The notes under the pieces: model-generated
The model's database searches: none
The model's input: the letters and a program-made list of their open reading frames with translations, nothing else
Told to the model about the DNA's origin: nothing
NCBI RefSeq assembly: GCF_017565425.1
Contig: NZ_JAGEMK010000001.1
Location: 434,001 to 498,000, forward strand
Reading direction: 5' to 3'
From: Actinotalea soli
GTDB taxonomy: Bacteria; Actinomycetota; Actinomycetes; Actinomycetales; Cellulomonadaceae
DNA length: 64,000 nucleotides
Position numbers and translations under genes: made by a program
In this document: one piece after another, positions 1-7,369 of the stretch
Layout: every line of letters starts with the position of its first letter
Position numbering within the stretch: the first letter of the stretch is position 1

Positions 1-207
1 GACCAGGTACGTCACCAGCGAGCGAGCCAGCTGGGGGCCGTCCTCGGGGTCGGTCAGGTCCTCCAGGTCGACCCGGGCGACCAGGCCGACGCGCCCCGAG
101 GACCGGAGGCTCACGACCACGGCGCTCTCGTGCGGCTCGAAGCCCAGCTGGAACGGGATGAAGGCCAGGAGCTCTCGCGGCTCCCCTACTCGGATCGTCG
201 TCTGCAT
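1..207 (-). CDS. DUF4192 family protein, N-terminal part (cut by window edge)
   Basis: This is the first 69 codons of a minus-strand gene that runs off the left edge. It starts at ATG 207 and reads MQTTIRVGEPRELLAFIPFQ, followed by LGFEPHESAVVVSLR. The pattern of an 'RELLAxIPFxLGFxPxES' opening followed by a short hydrophobic strand is typical of the actinobacterial DUF4192 family. That family has no settled biochemical role. The gene is divergent from the lipoprotein gene at 348. The family call rests on the N-terminus only. Confidence 0.7.
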   Translation of the reverse strand, partial: MQTTIRVGEPRELLAFIPFQLGFEPHESAVVVSLRSSGRVGLVARVDLEDLTDPEDGPQLARSLVTYLV

Positions 208-347
208 GACCCGATCCGACACCCACAGCCCTCGGCCGAGGCGCCAGGGCCTGGTGCCCTGTGGACCGCCCGTCGCCGGGTGACGCTGTGGATTTCACCC
301 GGGTGGCGCTCTCGGTGCCAGGGCCCTTCCGGGACTACCGTGGGGGC

Positions 348-935
348 ATGGCCACGGTGGCGGCACGAACCCGACCGAGGCGCACAGCGCGCCTGGTCTC
401 CGTGCTGGCCGCAGGAGCCGTGCTGACGGGGCTCACCGGCTGCACGAGCGGCGGCGAGGACAGCGGCGATGCCGCCGGGGAGACCCTGGTCACCACCTCC
501 GCGACGGCCGAGGCCTCCGCCGGACCCACCCCCGAGCCGACTGCCACCGAGTCCGAGACCTGGTCCCTTCCCGGACCCGACGGTCATGCCGAGGTCGGCG
601 ACCTCGTCGAGGGCTTCCCGACCGACCTCCTTCCGGTGCCGAGCGACGCGATCGTCCTCGTGACCTCGGCCGTCCCCGTCGGCGACGCCGACGTGCAGGA
701 GGTGTCCCTGAACCTCCGCACCCAGGCCACGGCGCAGGACCTCGTGCGGCTGTACCGCACCGCGCTGCTCGAGGCCGGCTTCACCGAGACCGAGCAGCCG
801 GGCACCCAGTCGGACCTGGCGGCCGAGTCGGTCTTCACCCGCTCGGGCGGGGACGAGATCGTCTCGATCGGGGTGCTCGAGGTCGACGGCGGACGGACCG
901 TGACGATCGGCGGGCGGATCCGCACGACCAGCTGA
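348..935 (+). CDS. Putative lipoprotein, secreted
   Basis: The product is 195 aa. A basic N-terminus and a hydrophobic stretch lead to an LTGC lipobox with Cys32 as the likely lipidated residue, so the protein should be anchored outside the membrane. A low-complexity Ser/Thr/Ala/Glu linker follows (about 33-75). A compact C-terminal domain (about 85-195) contains a run reading VGDADVQEVSLNLRT. I do not recognise its family. ATG 348 is chosen because TACCGT at 336-341 lies six bases upstream, the spacing of a leaderless promoter, and because the signal peptide starts there. An in-frame upstream start at 261 would add 29 residues that do not look like a signal peptide. Confidence 0.72.
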   Translation: MATVAARTRPRRTARLVSVLAAGAVLTGLTGCTSGGEDSGDAAGETLVTTSATAEASAGPTPEPTATESETWSLPGPDGHAEVGDLVEGFPTDLLPVPSDAIVLVTSAVPVGDADVQEVSLNLRTQATAQDLVRLYRTALLEAGFTETEQPGTQSDLAAESVFTRSGGDEIVSIGVLEVDGGRTVTIGGRIRTTS

Positions 936-972
936 GCCCGGGGGGCGCCCGCGCCCCGACCTGGGGCGGCCG

Positions 973-978
973 TAGGGT
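973..978 (+). promoter_or_regulatory. Leaderless -10 element (TAGGGT) that decides the idsA start
   Basis: TAGGGT sits six bases before GTG 985. Many genes in this window show the same TAnnnT-N6/7-start geometry. If it holds here, ATG 979 lies upstream of the transcription start and cannot be used. Confidence 0.5.
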
Positions 979-984
979 ATGGCG

Positions 985-2124
985 GTGGCCTCCTCCCCCT
1001 CCTCGCTCGTCGACGTCGACCGGGTCCGTCAGGACGTCGACGAGATCCTCGCCGGGCACGTCGCCGACCTGAGGCTCGAGCTCGAGCACCTCGGGCCGGC
1101 TGTCACGCCCCTCGTCGAGGCGGTCGAGCGCATGCTGAGCGGCGGCAAGAGGCTGCGCGCGGCCTTCTGCTACTGGTCCTGGCGAGCTCACGGTGGGACC
1201 GACCTCGGCACGGCTCCAGGAGCTGCCGGTCGCGTGGCTGCGTCCCGGGCCACCGTGCTCCGGGTGGGTGCGGCGCTCGAGCTCTTCCAGGCAGCAGCCC
1301 TGTTCCACGACGACGTGATGGACGACTCCGACACCCGGCGGGGCAAGCCCTCGGCGCACCGCCACTTCGCCGAGGTGCACCAGGGGGCGGGGTGGGCAGG
1401 CTCGGCCCGACGCTTCGGCGAGTCAGCAGCGATCCTGCTCGGCGACCTGAGCCTCATCGCGAGCGAGCGAGAGCTCGCCCTCGCCGTCGCCGGGCTCCCG
1501 GAGGCGGCACGCCTGCGGGTGCGCGGGGTCTTCGACCGGATGCGCACCGAGGTCACCGTGGGCCAGTACCTCGACGTGCTCGTCCAGGCGACACCGTGGG
1601 GCGAGGACCCGGTGGCCGACGAGGAGCGCGCGCGCCAGGTGATCCGGGCCAAGAGCGCCCGGTACAGCGTCGAGCACCCGATGGCGCTCGGAGCGACCCT
1701 TGCCGGGGCCGACGACGGCGCCGTCCGCCGGTGCCGAGGGATCGGCCTGCCGCTCGGAGAGGCCTTCCAGCTGCGCGACGACCTGCTGGGCGTCTTCGGG
1801 GACCCCGGGGTGACCGGCAAGCCCGCAGGAGACGACCTGCGCGAGGGCAAGCGGACCGTGCTGGTCTCCCGCGCCCTGCGCGAGGCAGACCTTGACGCGC
1901 GCCGCCTCGTCCTCGGGCGCCTGGGCGCCCCCGACCTGACCACGGACGGCATCGACGAGCTTCGCGCGGTGATCGTGCGTACCGGCGCCGACCGGCAGGT
2001 CGAGCAGCTCATCGCCGAGCTCGCCGACCCGGCGCTCGCCACGCTCGAGGGCGCTGCCCTCGAGGAACCGGGTCGGTCGATGCTCGTCGAGCTGGGCCGA
2101 GCCGCGGTCGACCGACAGACCTAG
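985..2124 (+). CDS. idsA: Trans-isoprenyl diphosphate synthase (GGPP/polyprenyl type)
   Basis: The enzyme condenses isopentenyl diphosphate with an allylic diphosphate to make C20 or longer prenyl diphosphates for menaquinone, carotenoids or lipid carriers. Both aspartate-rich motifs are present: FHDDVMDDSDTRRGKP near residues 107-122 and QLRDDLLGVFGD near residue 260, with GGKRLR near residue 54. The length (379 aa) is normal. A start at ATG 979 is possible, but TAGGGT ends at 978, which would put transcription start at GTG 985. I therefore prefer 985. The gene is convergent with the Rv2175c-like gene and overlaps it by 4 bp. Neighbours match the M. tuberculosis Rv2173-Rv2178c block. Product chain length cannot be read from the sequence. 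Confidence 0.88.
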   Translation: MASSPSSLVDVDRVRQDVDEILAGHVADLRLELEHLGPAVTPLVEAVERMLSGGKRLRAAFCYWSWRAHGGTDLGTAPGAAGRVAASRATVLRVGAALELFQAAALFHDDVMDDSDTRRGKPSAHRHFAEVHQGAGWAGSARRFGESAAILLGDLSLIASERELALAVAGLPEAARLRVRGVFDRMRTEVTVGQYLDVLVQATPWGEDPVADEERARQVIRAKSARYSVEHPMALGATLAGADDGAVRRCRGIGLPLGEAFQLRDDLLGVFGDPGVTGKPAGDDLREGKRTVLVSRALREADLDARRLVLGRLGAPDLTTDGIDELRAVIVRTGADRQVEQLIAELADPALATLEGAALEEPGRSMLVELGRAAVDRQT

Positions 2125-2516
2125 AAGGCCTCGGCCTGGGCCCGGCGCCGGATCTCCGTCTTGTGCCCGGCGGCCAGCGCCTCGATCGGCGTCCGCACCG
2201 GCACCGGGCCGTTGCCGAGACCCTCGAGAGACGGGTCCGGGGTGAACAGCCACCGGATCGCTTCCTCGTCCCCCAGCCCGGCGTCGCCGAGGAGCACGAG
2301 CGTGCCCTGCAGCGAGGGGACGATCTCCCAGCCGCCGTCGGCGCGCTCCACGAGGAACCGCTCGGGAACGCTGAGGATCCGCCGTTCACCGTGGCGGACG
2401 GCGATGAACCGCCCTTCCTGCATCTGACGTCGGACCTTGCCGACGTCGAGGCCGAGTCGTTCGGCGACGTCAGGGAGCGGAAGCCAGTGGTCGACGAGGG
2501 CATCGAGATCAGTCAC
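2121..2516 (-). CDS. Rv2175c-family helix-turn-helix DNA-binding protein
   Basis: The product is 131 aa. An N-terminal winged-helix/excisionase-like segment (about 10-55: WLPLPDVAERLGLDVGKVRR, then QMQEGRFIAVR) is followed by a C-terminal domain with DEEAIRWLFTPDPSLEG (about 85-105). This matches actinobacterial Rv2175c, which in M. tuberculosis is a DNA-binding substrate of the neighbouring kinase PknL; a PASTA kinase lies 1.4 kb away here. The start is GTG 2516, six bases after TAGGCT on the minus strand (2523-2528), again leaderless. Its stop overlaps the convergent idsA stop. That this kinase phosphorylates this protein is inferred from synteny. Confidence 0.82.
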   Translation of the reverse strand: MTDLDALVDHWLPLPDVAERLGLDVGKVRRQMQEGRFIAVRHGERRILSVPERFLVERADGGWEIVPSLQGTLVLLGDAGLGDEEAIRWLFTPDPSLEGLGNGPVPVRTPIEALAAGHKTEIRRRAQAEAF

Positions 2517-2601
2517 CTCGCCAGCCTAGAGCCTGCGGATCACCCGCACGGCCCAGCCCTCGACCTTCCCCCGGGGGCCGGAGTGGGCTACGTTCACTTC
2601 T

Positions 2602-2619
2602 GTCACACCAGTCACACCA
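2602..2619 (+). promoter_or_regulatory. Tandem GTCACACCA repeat, MtrA-like box
   Basis: Two perfect head-to-tail copies of the 9-mer GTCACACCA lie 46 bp upstream of the LysM transglycosylase start. The response regulator MtrA is known to bind tandem GTCACA-containing 9-mers in mycobacteria and to control cell-wall hydrolase genes. A possible -10 element (TACGTT, 2589-2594) lies just upstream. No mtrA gene is in the window, so the assignment rests on motif and gene type. Confidence 0.5.
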
Positions 2620-2664
2620 GTACCTCGAGCACCTTCAGCCCCACGAAACACCCCGGGATGGACC

Positions 2665-3870
2665 ATGACCCACGCTGCCGCGCCGTGCGCAGACCTGACC
2701 TCGATCCGCCGACGCCGCACCGCAGGCGGGACCGGGATGGGCCTCGCCCTGGCCGTCGCGTCCGTGGCGGGCACCGGGACCGCGGCCCATGCCGAGGACT
2801 ACACGGTCAAGGAGGGCGAGACCGTGAGCCACATCGCGCTCCGGACCTCCGCCTCGGTCTCGCAGATCGTCGCCGCGAACGGCCTGGACCAGCGCGCGTT
2901 CGTGCGGGCCGGTCAGACGCTCACGATCCCTACGCCCACGAGCTCCGCGACCCCCGCCGCCCCGGCGGCACCCAGCGCCACCTCCCACACCGTGGTGCGC
3001 GGGGACACGGTCTCGGCACTCGCCACCCGGTTCGGCACGACCACCGAGGCGATCGTCGCGGCCAACGGCCTGGACAGCACCGCCCTGATCCGCATCGGCC
3101 AGGACCTCACCATCCCCGCCCCCGGTGCTGCGAGCACGTCCACGGCACCAGCGACGACGAGCACCACGAGCTCCACCCAGCACACCGTCGCCCGGGGCGA
3201 GACGGTCTCCGGCCTGGCCACCCGCTACGGCACGACGACCGCGGCGATCGTCGCGGCCAACGGCCTGGACAGCACCGCCCTGATCCGCATCGGCCAGGAC
3301 CTCACCGTCCCCGGCCCGGGCGCTGCGAGCACCACCGCCGCGGCCCCGACCTCCTCGGCGGCGAGCACGGCACCGTCGACCACCCTCGTCGGAAACACCT
3401 TCCTCGGGCGCACCTACCCGGCCGCGACCGTGGCATCGGCCAACGAGAACAAGGCCACGCTGCTCAGCGTCGGCGTGCCGTCGACGACCGAGATGCAGGC
3501 CCTCGTCGCCCGCACCGCGCGGGACATGGGCGTCGACCCCGCCCTCGCCCAGGCCATCTCCTTCCAGGAGTCCGGTTTCAACCACACCTCGGTCTCCCCC
3601 GCGAACGCGATCGGCGCGATGCAGGTGATCCCGTCCTCGGGTGACTGGGCCTCCGACCTGGTCGGGCGGGAGCTCAACCTGCTGGACCCGCAGGACAACG
3701 TCGTCGCCGGCGTCGCGATCCTGCGTCAGCTGGTGAGCACCAGCCCTGACCTGGGCACCGCGATCGCGAGCTACTACCAGGGCCAGGCCGGTGTGCGGAA
3801 GCACGGCATGTACCCGGACACCCGTCGGTACGTCGCCAACGTCCAGACGCTCATGTCGCGGTTCGCCTGA
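2665..3870 (+). CDS. Secreted LysM lytic transglycosylase
   Basis: The product is 401 aa. A Sec signal ends near AAHA-ED (about 43/44). Three LysM repeats that bind peptidoglycan follow (about 45-89, 108-151 and 172-215), separated by Ala/Thr/Pro/Ser linkers. A C-terminal SLT transglycosylase domain covers about 275-395, with SFQESGFN carrying the likely catalytic Glu302, and later NAIGAMQVIP and SYYQGQAGV. The enzyme should cleave glycan strands outside the membrane during growth or division. LysM 2 and 3 are nearly identical (VAANGLDSTALIRIGQDLT in both), which points to recent internal duplication. The start is ATG 2665. The tandem MtrA-like box upstream fits control of a cell-wall hydrolase. 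Confidence 0.9.
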   Translation: MTHAAAPCADLTSIRRRRTAGGTGMGLALAVASVAGTGTAAHAEDYTVKEGETVSHIALRTSASVSQIVAANGLDQRAFVRAGQTLTIPTPTSSATPAAPAAPSATSHTVVRGDTVSALATRFGTTTEAIVAANGLDSTALIRIGQDLTIPAPGAASTSTAPATTSTTSSTQHTVARGETVSGLATRYGTTTAAIVAANGLDSTALIRIGQDLTVPGPGAASTTAAAPTSSAASTAPSTTLVGNTFLGRTYPAATVASANENKATLLSVGVPSTTEMQALVARTARDMGVDPALAQAISFQESGFNHTSVSPANAIGAMQVIPSSGDWASDLVGRELNLLDPQDNVVAGVAILRQLVSTSPDLGTAIASYYQGQAGVRKHGMYPDTRRYVANVQTLMSRFA

Positions 3871-3906
3871 TGGGTTCTGCGCCCCCCCGACCGTAGACTG
3901 CGCCAC

Positions 3907-5910
3907 GTGGCAGCGACTCTGACCGACCCGCTCCTCGGCCATGTCGTCGACGGACGGTACGAGGTGCTGTCCAGGATCGCCCGCGGTGGGATGGCCACGG
4001 TCTACCTCGCCAACGACCGCCGCCTCGACCGCGAGGTCGCCCTCAAGGTCATGCACGCCCACCTCGCCGAGGGCGGGGCCGGCTCCGAGTTCGTCGCCCG
4101 GTTCCGCCGCGAGGCGCGCGCCGCGGCACGCCTGACCCACCCCGGCCTGGTCGGCGTCTTCGACCAGGGGGTCGACGGCGAGACGAGCTACCTGACGATG
4201 GAGTACGTCGACGGGACGAACCTGCGACGGCACCTCGGCACCCAGGGATCCCTCACGGTGGACGAGGCGTTCTCGATCGCCGAGTCGGTCCTCGACGCCC
4301 TCGCTGCGGCGCACCGCGCAGGCCTGGTCCACCGGGACGTCAAGCCCGAGAACGTCCTGCTCGCCTCAGACGGCCGCGTCAAGGTCGCCGACTTCGGGCT
4401 CGCCAGGGCGGTCACCGAGGTCACCTCGACCACGACAGGCACCGTCCTGGGCACGGTCGCCTACCTCGCCCCCGAGCTCGTCGCCCACGGCAGCAGCGAC
4501 GCCCGCACCGACGTGTACGCCGTGGGCATCCTGCTCTTCGAGATGCTCACAGGGCAGCAGCCCTTCACGGGAGCGACCCCCATCCAGGTCGCCTACCAGC
4601 ACGTCCACTCCGACATCCCGGCCGCCTCCGACGTCGTCGACTGGCTGCCGATGGAGGTCGACGAGCTGCTCGGCGCCCTCGCGGCCCGTGAGCCCGAGGA
4701 ACGCCCGGCCCACGCAGCGGCTGCGCTGGACCTCGTGCGCCGGACCCGCGGCTCCCTCGACGAGGCGACCCTCACGCGCCGGCACGAGGTCCCCGGTGCC
4801 GCGCCGGTCGAGGACGAGCACGACGACGAGGAGCCCGAGGCCCCGGACGCCGACCGTGACGCGACAGCGGTCCTGAGCACCGGGCGCCCGTCCAGCCCTC
4901 GTACCCGCGGGGGCACCGACGAGGACGGCCCCGGCCGCACGATGGCCCTGCGGATCGGCTCTGGCCTCGACGAGGGACCTGCACCGGTCGACGCCCCAGC
5001 GCCGCAGGACGCCCGGTGGCGGCGCACGGTGCTCGTCGTGCTGACCGCCGTCGCCGTGGCCGCCCTGGGGGGCCTCCTTGCCATCTGGTACACGGTCTAC
5101 GGGCCGGGTGCCTACACCGACGTCCCGGACGGGCTGGTCGGCACGGAGGCCTCGGTCGCCGAGCAGACCCTCGCCGCAGCGGGCCTGGCGGCGACCACCG
5201 CCGAGGCCTTCGACCCCGAGGTACCTGCCGGGCTCGTCGTGGCCACCGACCCGGCGAGCGGGGAACGCATCGCCGACGACGGCAGCGTCGAGCTCACGGT
5301 CTCCCTGGGCCCGGACCTCCGGGCCGTCCCCGAGGGCATCACCGGCGTGCCGGCCGAGGAGGCCACGGCCCTGCTCACCGACGCCGGCTTCGTCGTCCCC
5401 GACCCCACGACCGACCACCACGACGAGGTGCCCGAGGGGCACGTGATCTCGGCCACCGCCGAGGCCGGGGACCAGCTCCCGGTGGACTCCGAGGTGTCCC
5501 TCACGGTCTCGGACGGCCCCGCCCCCGTGACCGTGCGCTCCCTGGTCGGCCTGACCCGCGACGAGGCCGTCGCGTTCCTCGAGGAGGACGGCCTCCGGGT
5601 CGCCGAGGAGCAGGACTTCAGCACCGAGTACCCCGAGGGACAGGTCATGGCCCAGTCCCCCGCTCCGGACTCCCCGGCACGTCGCACCGATGTCGTGACC
5701 ATCACCATCTCCCAGGGCCCTCCCCTGGTCGCAGTCCCCGACGTGTTCGGCATGCAGTACGCGGAGGCGCAGGAGATCCTCGAGGAGCTCGGGCTCGTCG
5801 TCGAGCGCGAGGACTTCCTCGGCGGCGTCTTCGGCACCGTCCGCAACCAGGATCCCGAGGCGGACGAGCGGGTGCGGGTCGGCAGCACGGTCACCCTGCG
5901 CGTCGTCTGA
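3907..5910 (+). CDS. pknL: PASTA-domain Ser/Thr protein kinase (PknL type)
   Basis: The product is 667 aa. The cytoplasmic kinase domain covers about 18-277: glycine-rich loop IARGGMATVYLA (24-35), Lys47 in ALKVM, HRDVKPEN with catalytic Asp144, DFG at 162-164, and an APE equivalent in YLAPE. An acidic/Pro juxtamembrane linker leads to one transmembrane helix (about 373-395). About four PASTA repeats follow outside (roughly 403-468, 469-536, 540-604 and 605-667), predicted to sense cell-wall fragments. The start is GTG 3907, seven bases after TAGACT (3894-3899). The symbol follows synteny with M. tuberculosis pknL; corynebacterial PknL likewise carries PASTA repeats. PknB-type naming would also fit the domains, but the location does not suggest it. 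Confidence 0.9.
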   Translation: MAATLTDPLLGHVVDGRYEVLSRIARGGMATVYLANDRRLDREVALKVMHAHLAEGGAGSEFVARFRREARAAARLTHPGLVGVFDQGVDGETSYLTMEYVDGTNLRRHLGTQGSLTVDEAFSIAESVLDALAAAHRAGLVHRDVKPENVLLASDGRVKVADFGLARAVTEVTSTTTGTVLGTVAYLAPELVAHGSSDARTDVYAVGILLFEMLTGQQPFTGATPIQVAYQHVHSDIPAASDVVDWLPMEVDELLGALAAREPEERPAHAAAALDLVRRTRGSLDEATLTRRHEVPGAAPVEDEHDDEEPEAPDADRDATAVLSTGRPSSPRTRGGTDEDGPGRTMALRIGSGLDEGPAPVDAPAPQDARWRRTVLVVLTAVAVAALGGLLAIWYTVYGPGAYTDVPDGLVGTEASVAEQTLAAAGLAATTAEAFDPEVPAGLVVATDPASGERIADDGSVELTVSLGPDLRAVPEGITGVPAEEATALLTDAGFVVPDPTTDHHDEVPEGHVISATAEAGDQLPVDSEVSLTVSDGPAPVTVRSLVGLTRDEAVAFLEEDGLRVAEEQDFSTEYPEGQVMAQSPAPDSPARRTDVVTITISQGPPLVAVPDVFGMQYAEAQEILEELGLVVEREDFLGGVFGTVRNQDPEADERVRVGSTVTLRVV

Positions 5911-5964
5911 CCCGAGGCCACGTGCCAGCCCTCGTCCCGGGGCCCCCTGCCCTTCGACGACGAG

Positions 5965-6001
5965 CAGAGCCCCGCACCGCGATCAGCGGTACGGGGCTCT
6001 G
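5965..6001. terminator. Bidirectional hairpin between pknL and the DAHP synthase gene
   Basis: A perfect 10-bp stem (CAGAGCCCCG / CGGGGCTCTG) is extended by an inner ACCGC/GCGGT pair. It lies between two convergent genes. There is no U-run, as is usual in GC-rich actinobacteria. Confidence 0.8.
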
Positions 6002-6016
6002 GCGTCGTGCGGGCCC

Positions 6017-7369
6017 TCAGCCCTGACGGATCATCTCGGCGACCTGGAAGGCCATCTCGAGGGACTGCTGGTGGTTGAGCCGAGGGTCGACCAGGGTCTC
6101 GTAGCGCAGGGCGAGCCCCGCGTCGTCGATCTCCTCGCTCCCCCCGAGCACCTCGGTGACGTCGTCGCCGGTGAGCTCGACGTGCAGGCCGCCGGGCACG
6201 CTGCCCACGGCACGGTGCACCTCGAAGAAGCCGCGGACCTCGTCGAGCACGTCGGCCAGGCGACGGGTCTTGTAGCCGCTGTCCGAGGTGATCGTGTTCC
6301 CGTGCATCGGGTCGCAGACCCACGTGACCGGACGCCCCGAGGCGGTCACCTTCTCGACGAGCTGGGGCAGGGCCTCACGGATCCGGCCCGCCCCCATGCG
6401 GGTGATGAAGGTGAGCCGACCGGGGACGTCCGACGGGTTGAGCTTGTCCATCAGCGCGAGGGCGTCGTCGGCCGAGGTGGTCGGCCCGAGCTTGACGCCG
6501 ATCGGGTTGCGGACCCTCGACAGGAAGTCCACGTGCGCACCGTCGAGCTGACGGGTCCGCTCCCCGATCCACAGGAAGTGGGCCGAGCAGTCGTAGGCCG
6601 TGCCGGTCCGCGAGTCGATCCGCGTGAGCGCCCGCTCGTAGTCGAGCAGGAGGGCCTCGTGGCTCGAGAAGAACTCGACCGTCCGCAGGGCGTCGAAGTC
6701 CGCACCGCAGGCCGCCATGAAGCGGATCGCCCGGTCGATCTGCTCGGCCGTCGCCTCGTACTGCGCGTAGGCCTTGTTCGCGAGGAAGCCGCGGTTCCAC
6801 TCGTGGACCCGACGCAGGTCGGCGAACCCACCCGTCGTGAACGCGCGGATGAGGTTCAGCGTCGCCGACGACCGGTGGTAGGCGTCGAGCAGCCGTCGGG
6901 GGTCGGGGATGCGCTCCTGCGGCGTGAAGGCGTGCGCGTTGACCGCGTCCCCCCGGTACGCGGGCAGCGTGACGCCGTCACGCGTCTCGTCGTCCGAGCT
7001 CCGGGGCTTGGCGTACTGCCCGGCCATCCGGCCCATCTTGATGACGGGCAGACTCGCGCCGTAGGTGAGCACGACGGCCATCTGCAGGATCGTCTTGATC
7101 TTGTTGCGGATGTTGTCCGCGGTGGCCTCGGCGAAGGTCTCGGCGCAGTCCCCTCCCTGCAGGAGGAAGGCCTCACCGCGCCCGGCCGCGGCCAGACGGG
7201 CGGTGAGGACGTCCGCCTCCCCCGCGAAGACCAGCGGAGGCAGGGCGGAGAGCTCCCGCGACACCTGCTCGACCGCGGCGGCGTCGGGCCAGGCCGGCTG
7301 CTGGCGAGCCTGCATCGAGCGCCAGCTGTCGAGTCCCGCGACGAGGGCGGGATCTGGCGCGACGCTCAT
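6017..7369 (-). CDS. aroG: Class II 3-deoxy-7-phosphoheptulonate (DAHP) synthase
   Basis: The enzyme joins phosphoenolpyruvate and erythrose 4-phosphate in the first step of the shikimate pathway. The product is 450 aa, the usual class II size. Diagnostic motifs are LQGGDCAETF with metal-ligand candidate Cys75, KMGRMAGQYAKPRSSD, RNPIGVKLGPTTS, WVCDPMHGNT and HVELTGDDVTEVLGG. The start is ATG 7369, overlapping the phosphofructokinase stop by 4 bp (ATGA), so the two genes should be translationally coupled with the kinase first. An upstream in-frame extension to 7681 is just the kinase gene read in another frame. Class II enzymes in actinobacteria are feedback-controlled; nothing in the sequence defines the effectors. 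Confidence 0.93.
   Translation of the reverse strand: MSVAPDPALVAGLDSWRSMQARQQPAWPDAAAVEQVSRELSALPPLVFAGEADVLTARLAAAGRGEAFLLQGGDCAETFAEATADNIRNKIKTILQMAVVLTYGASLPVIKMGRMAGQYAKPRSSDDETRDGVTLPAYRGDAVNAHAFTPQERIPDPRRLLDAYHRSSATLNLIRAFTTGGFADLRRVHEWNRGFLANKAYAQYEATAEQIDRAIRFMAACGADFDALRTVEFFSSHEALLLDYERALTRIDSRTGTAYDCSAHFLWIGERTRQLDGAHVDFLSRVRNPIGVKLGPTTSADDALALMDKLNPSDVPGRLTFITRMGAGRIREALPQLVEKVTASGRPVTWVCDPMHGNTITSDSGYKTRRLADVLDEVRGFFEVHRAVGSVPGGLHVELTGDDVTEVLGGSEEIDDAGLALRYETLVDPRLNHQQSLEMAFQVAEMIRQG

Noticed and set aside
979-984. ATG 979 as the idsA start
   Set aside because: It would lie upstream of the transcription start predicted from TAGGGT; GTG 985 fits the leaderless spacing. Not excluded if a second upstream promoter exists.
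2635-4332. 565-codon minus-strand frame opposite the LysM gene and kinase
   Set aside because: It crosses two clearly real plus-strand genes and has biased Arg/Gly/Ala/Val content with no motif.
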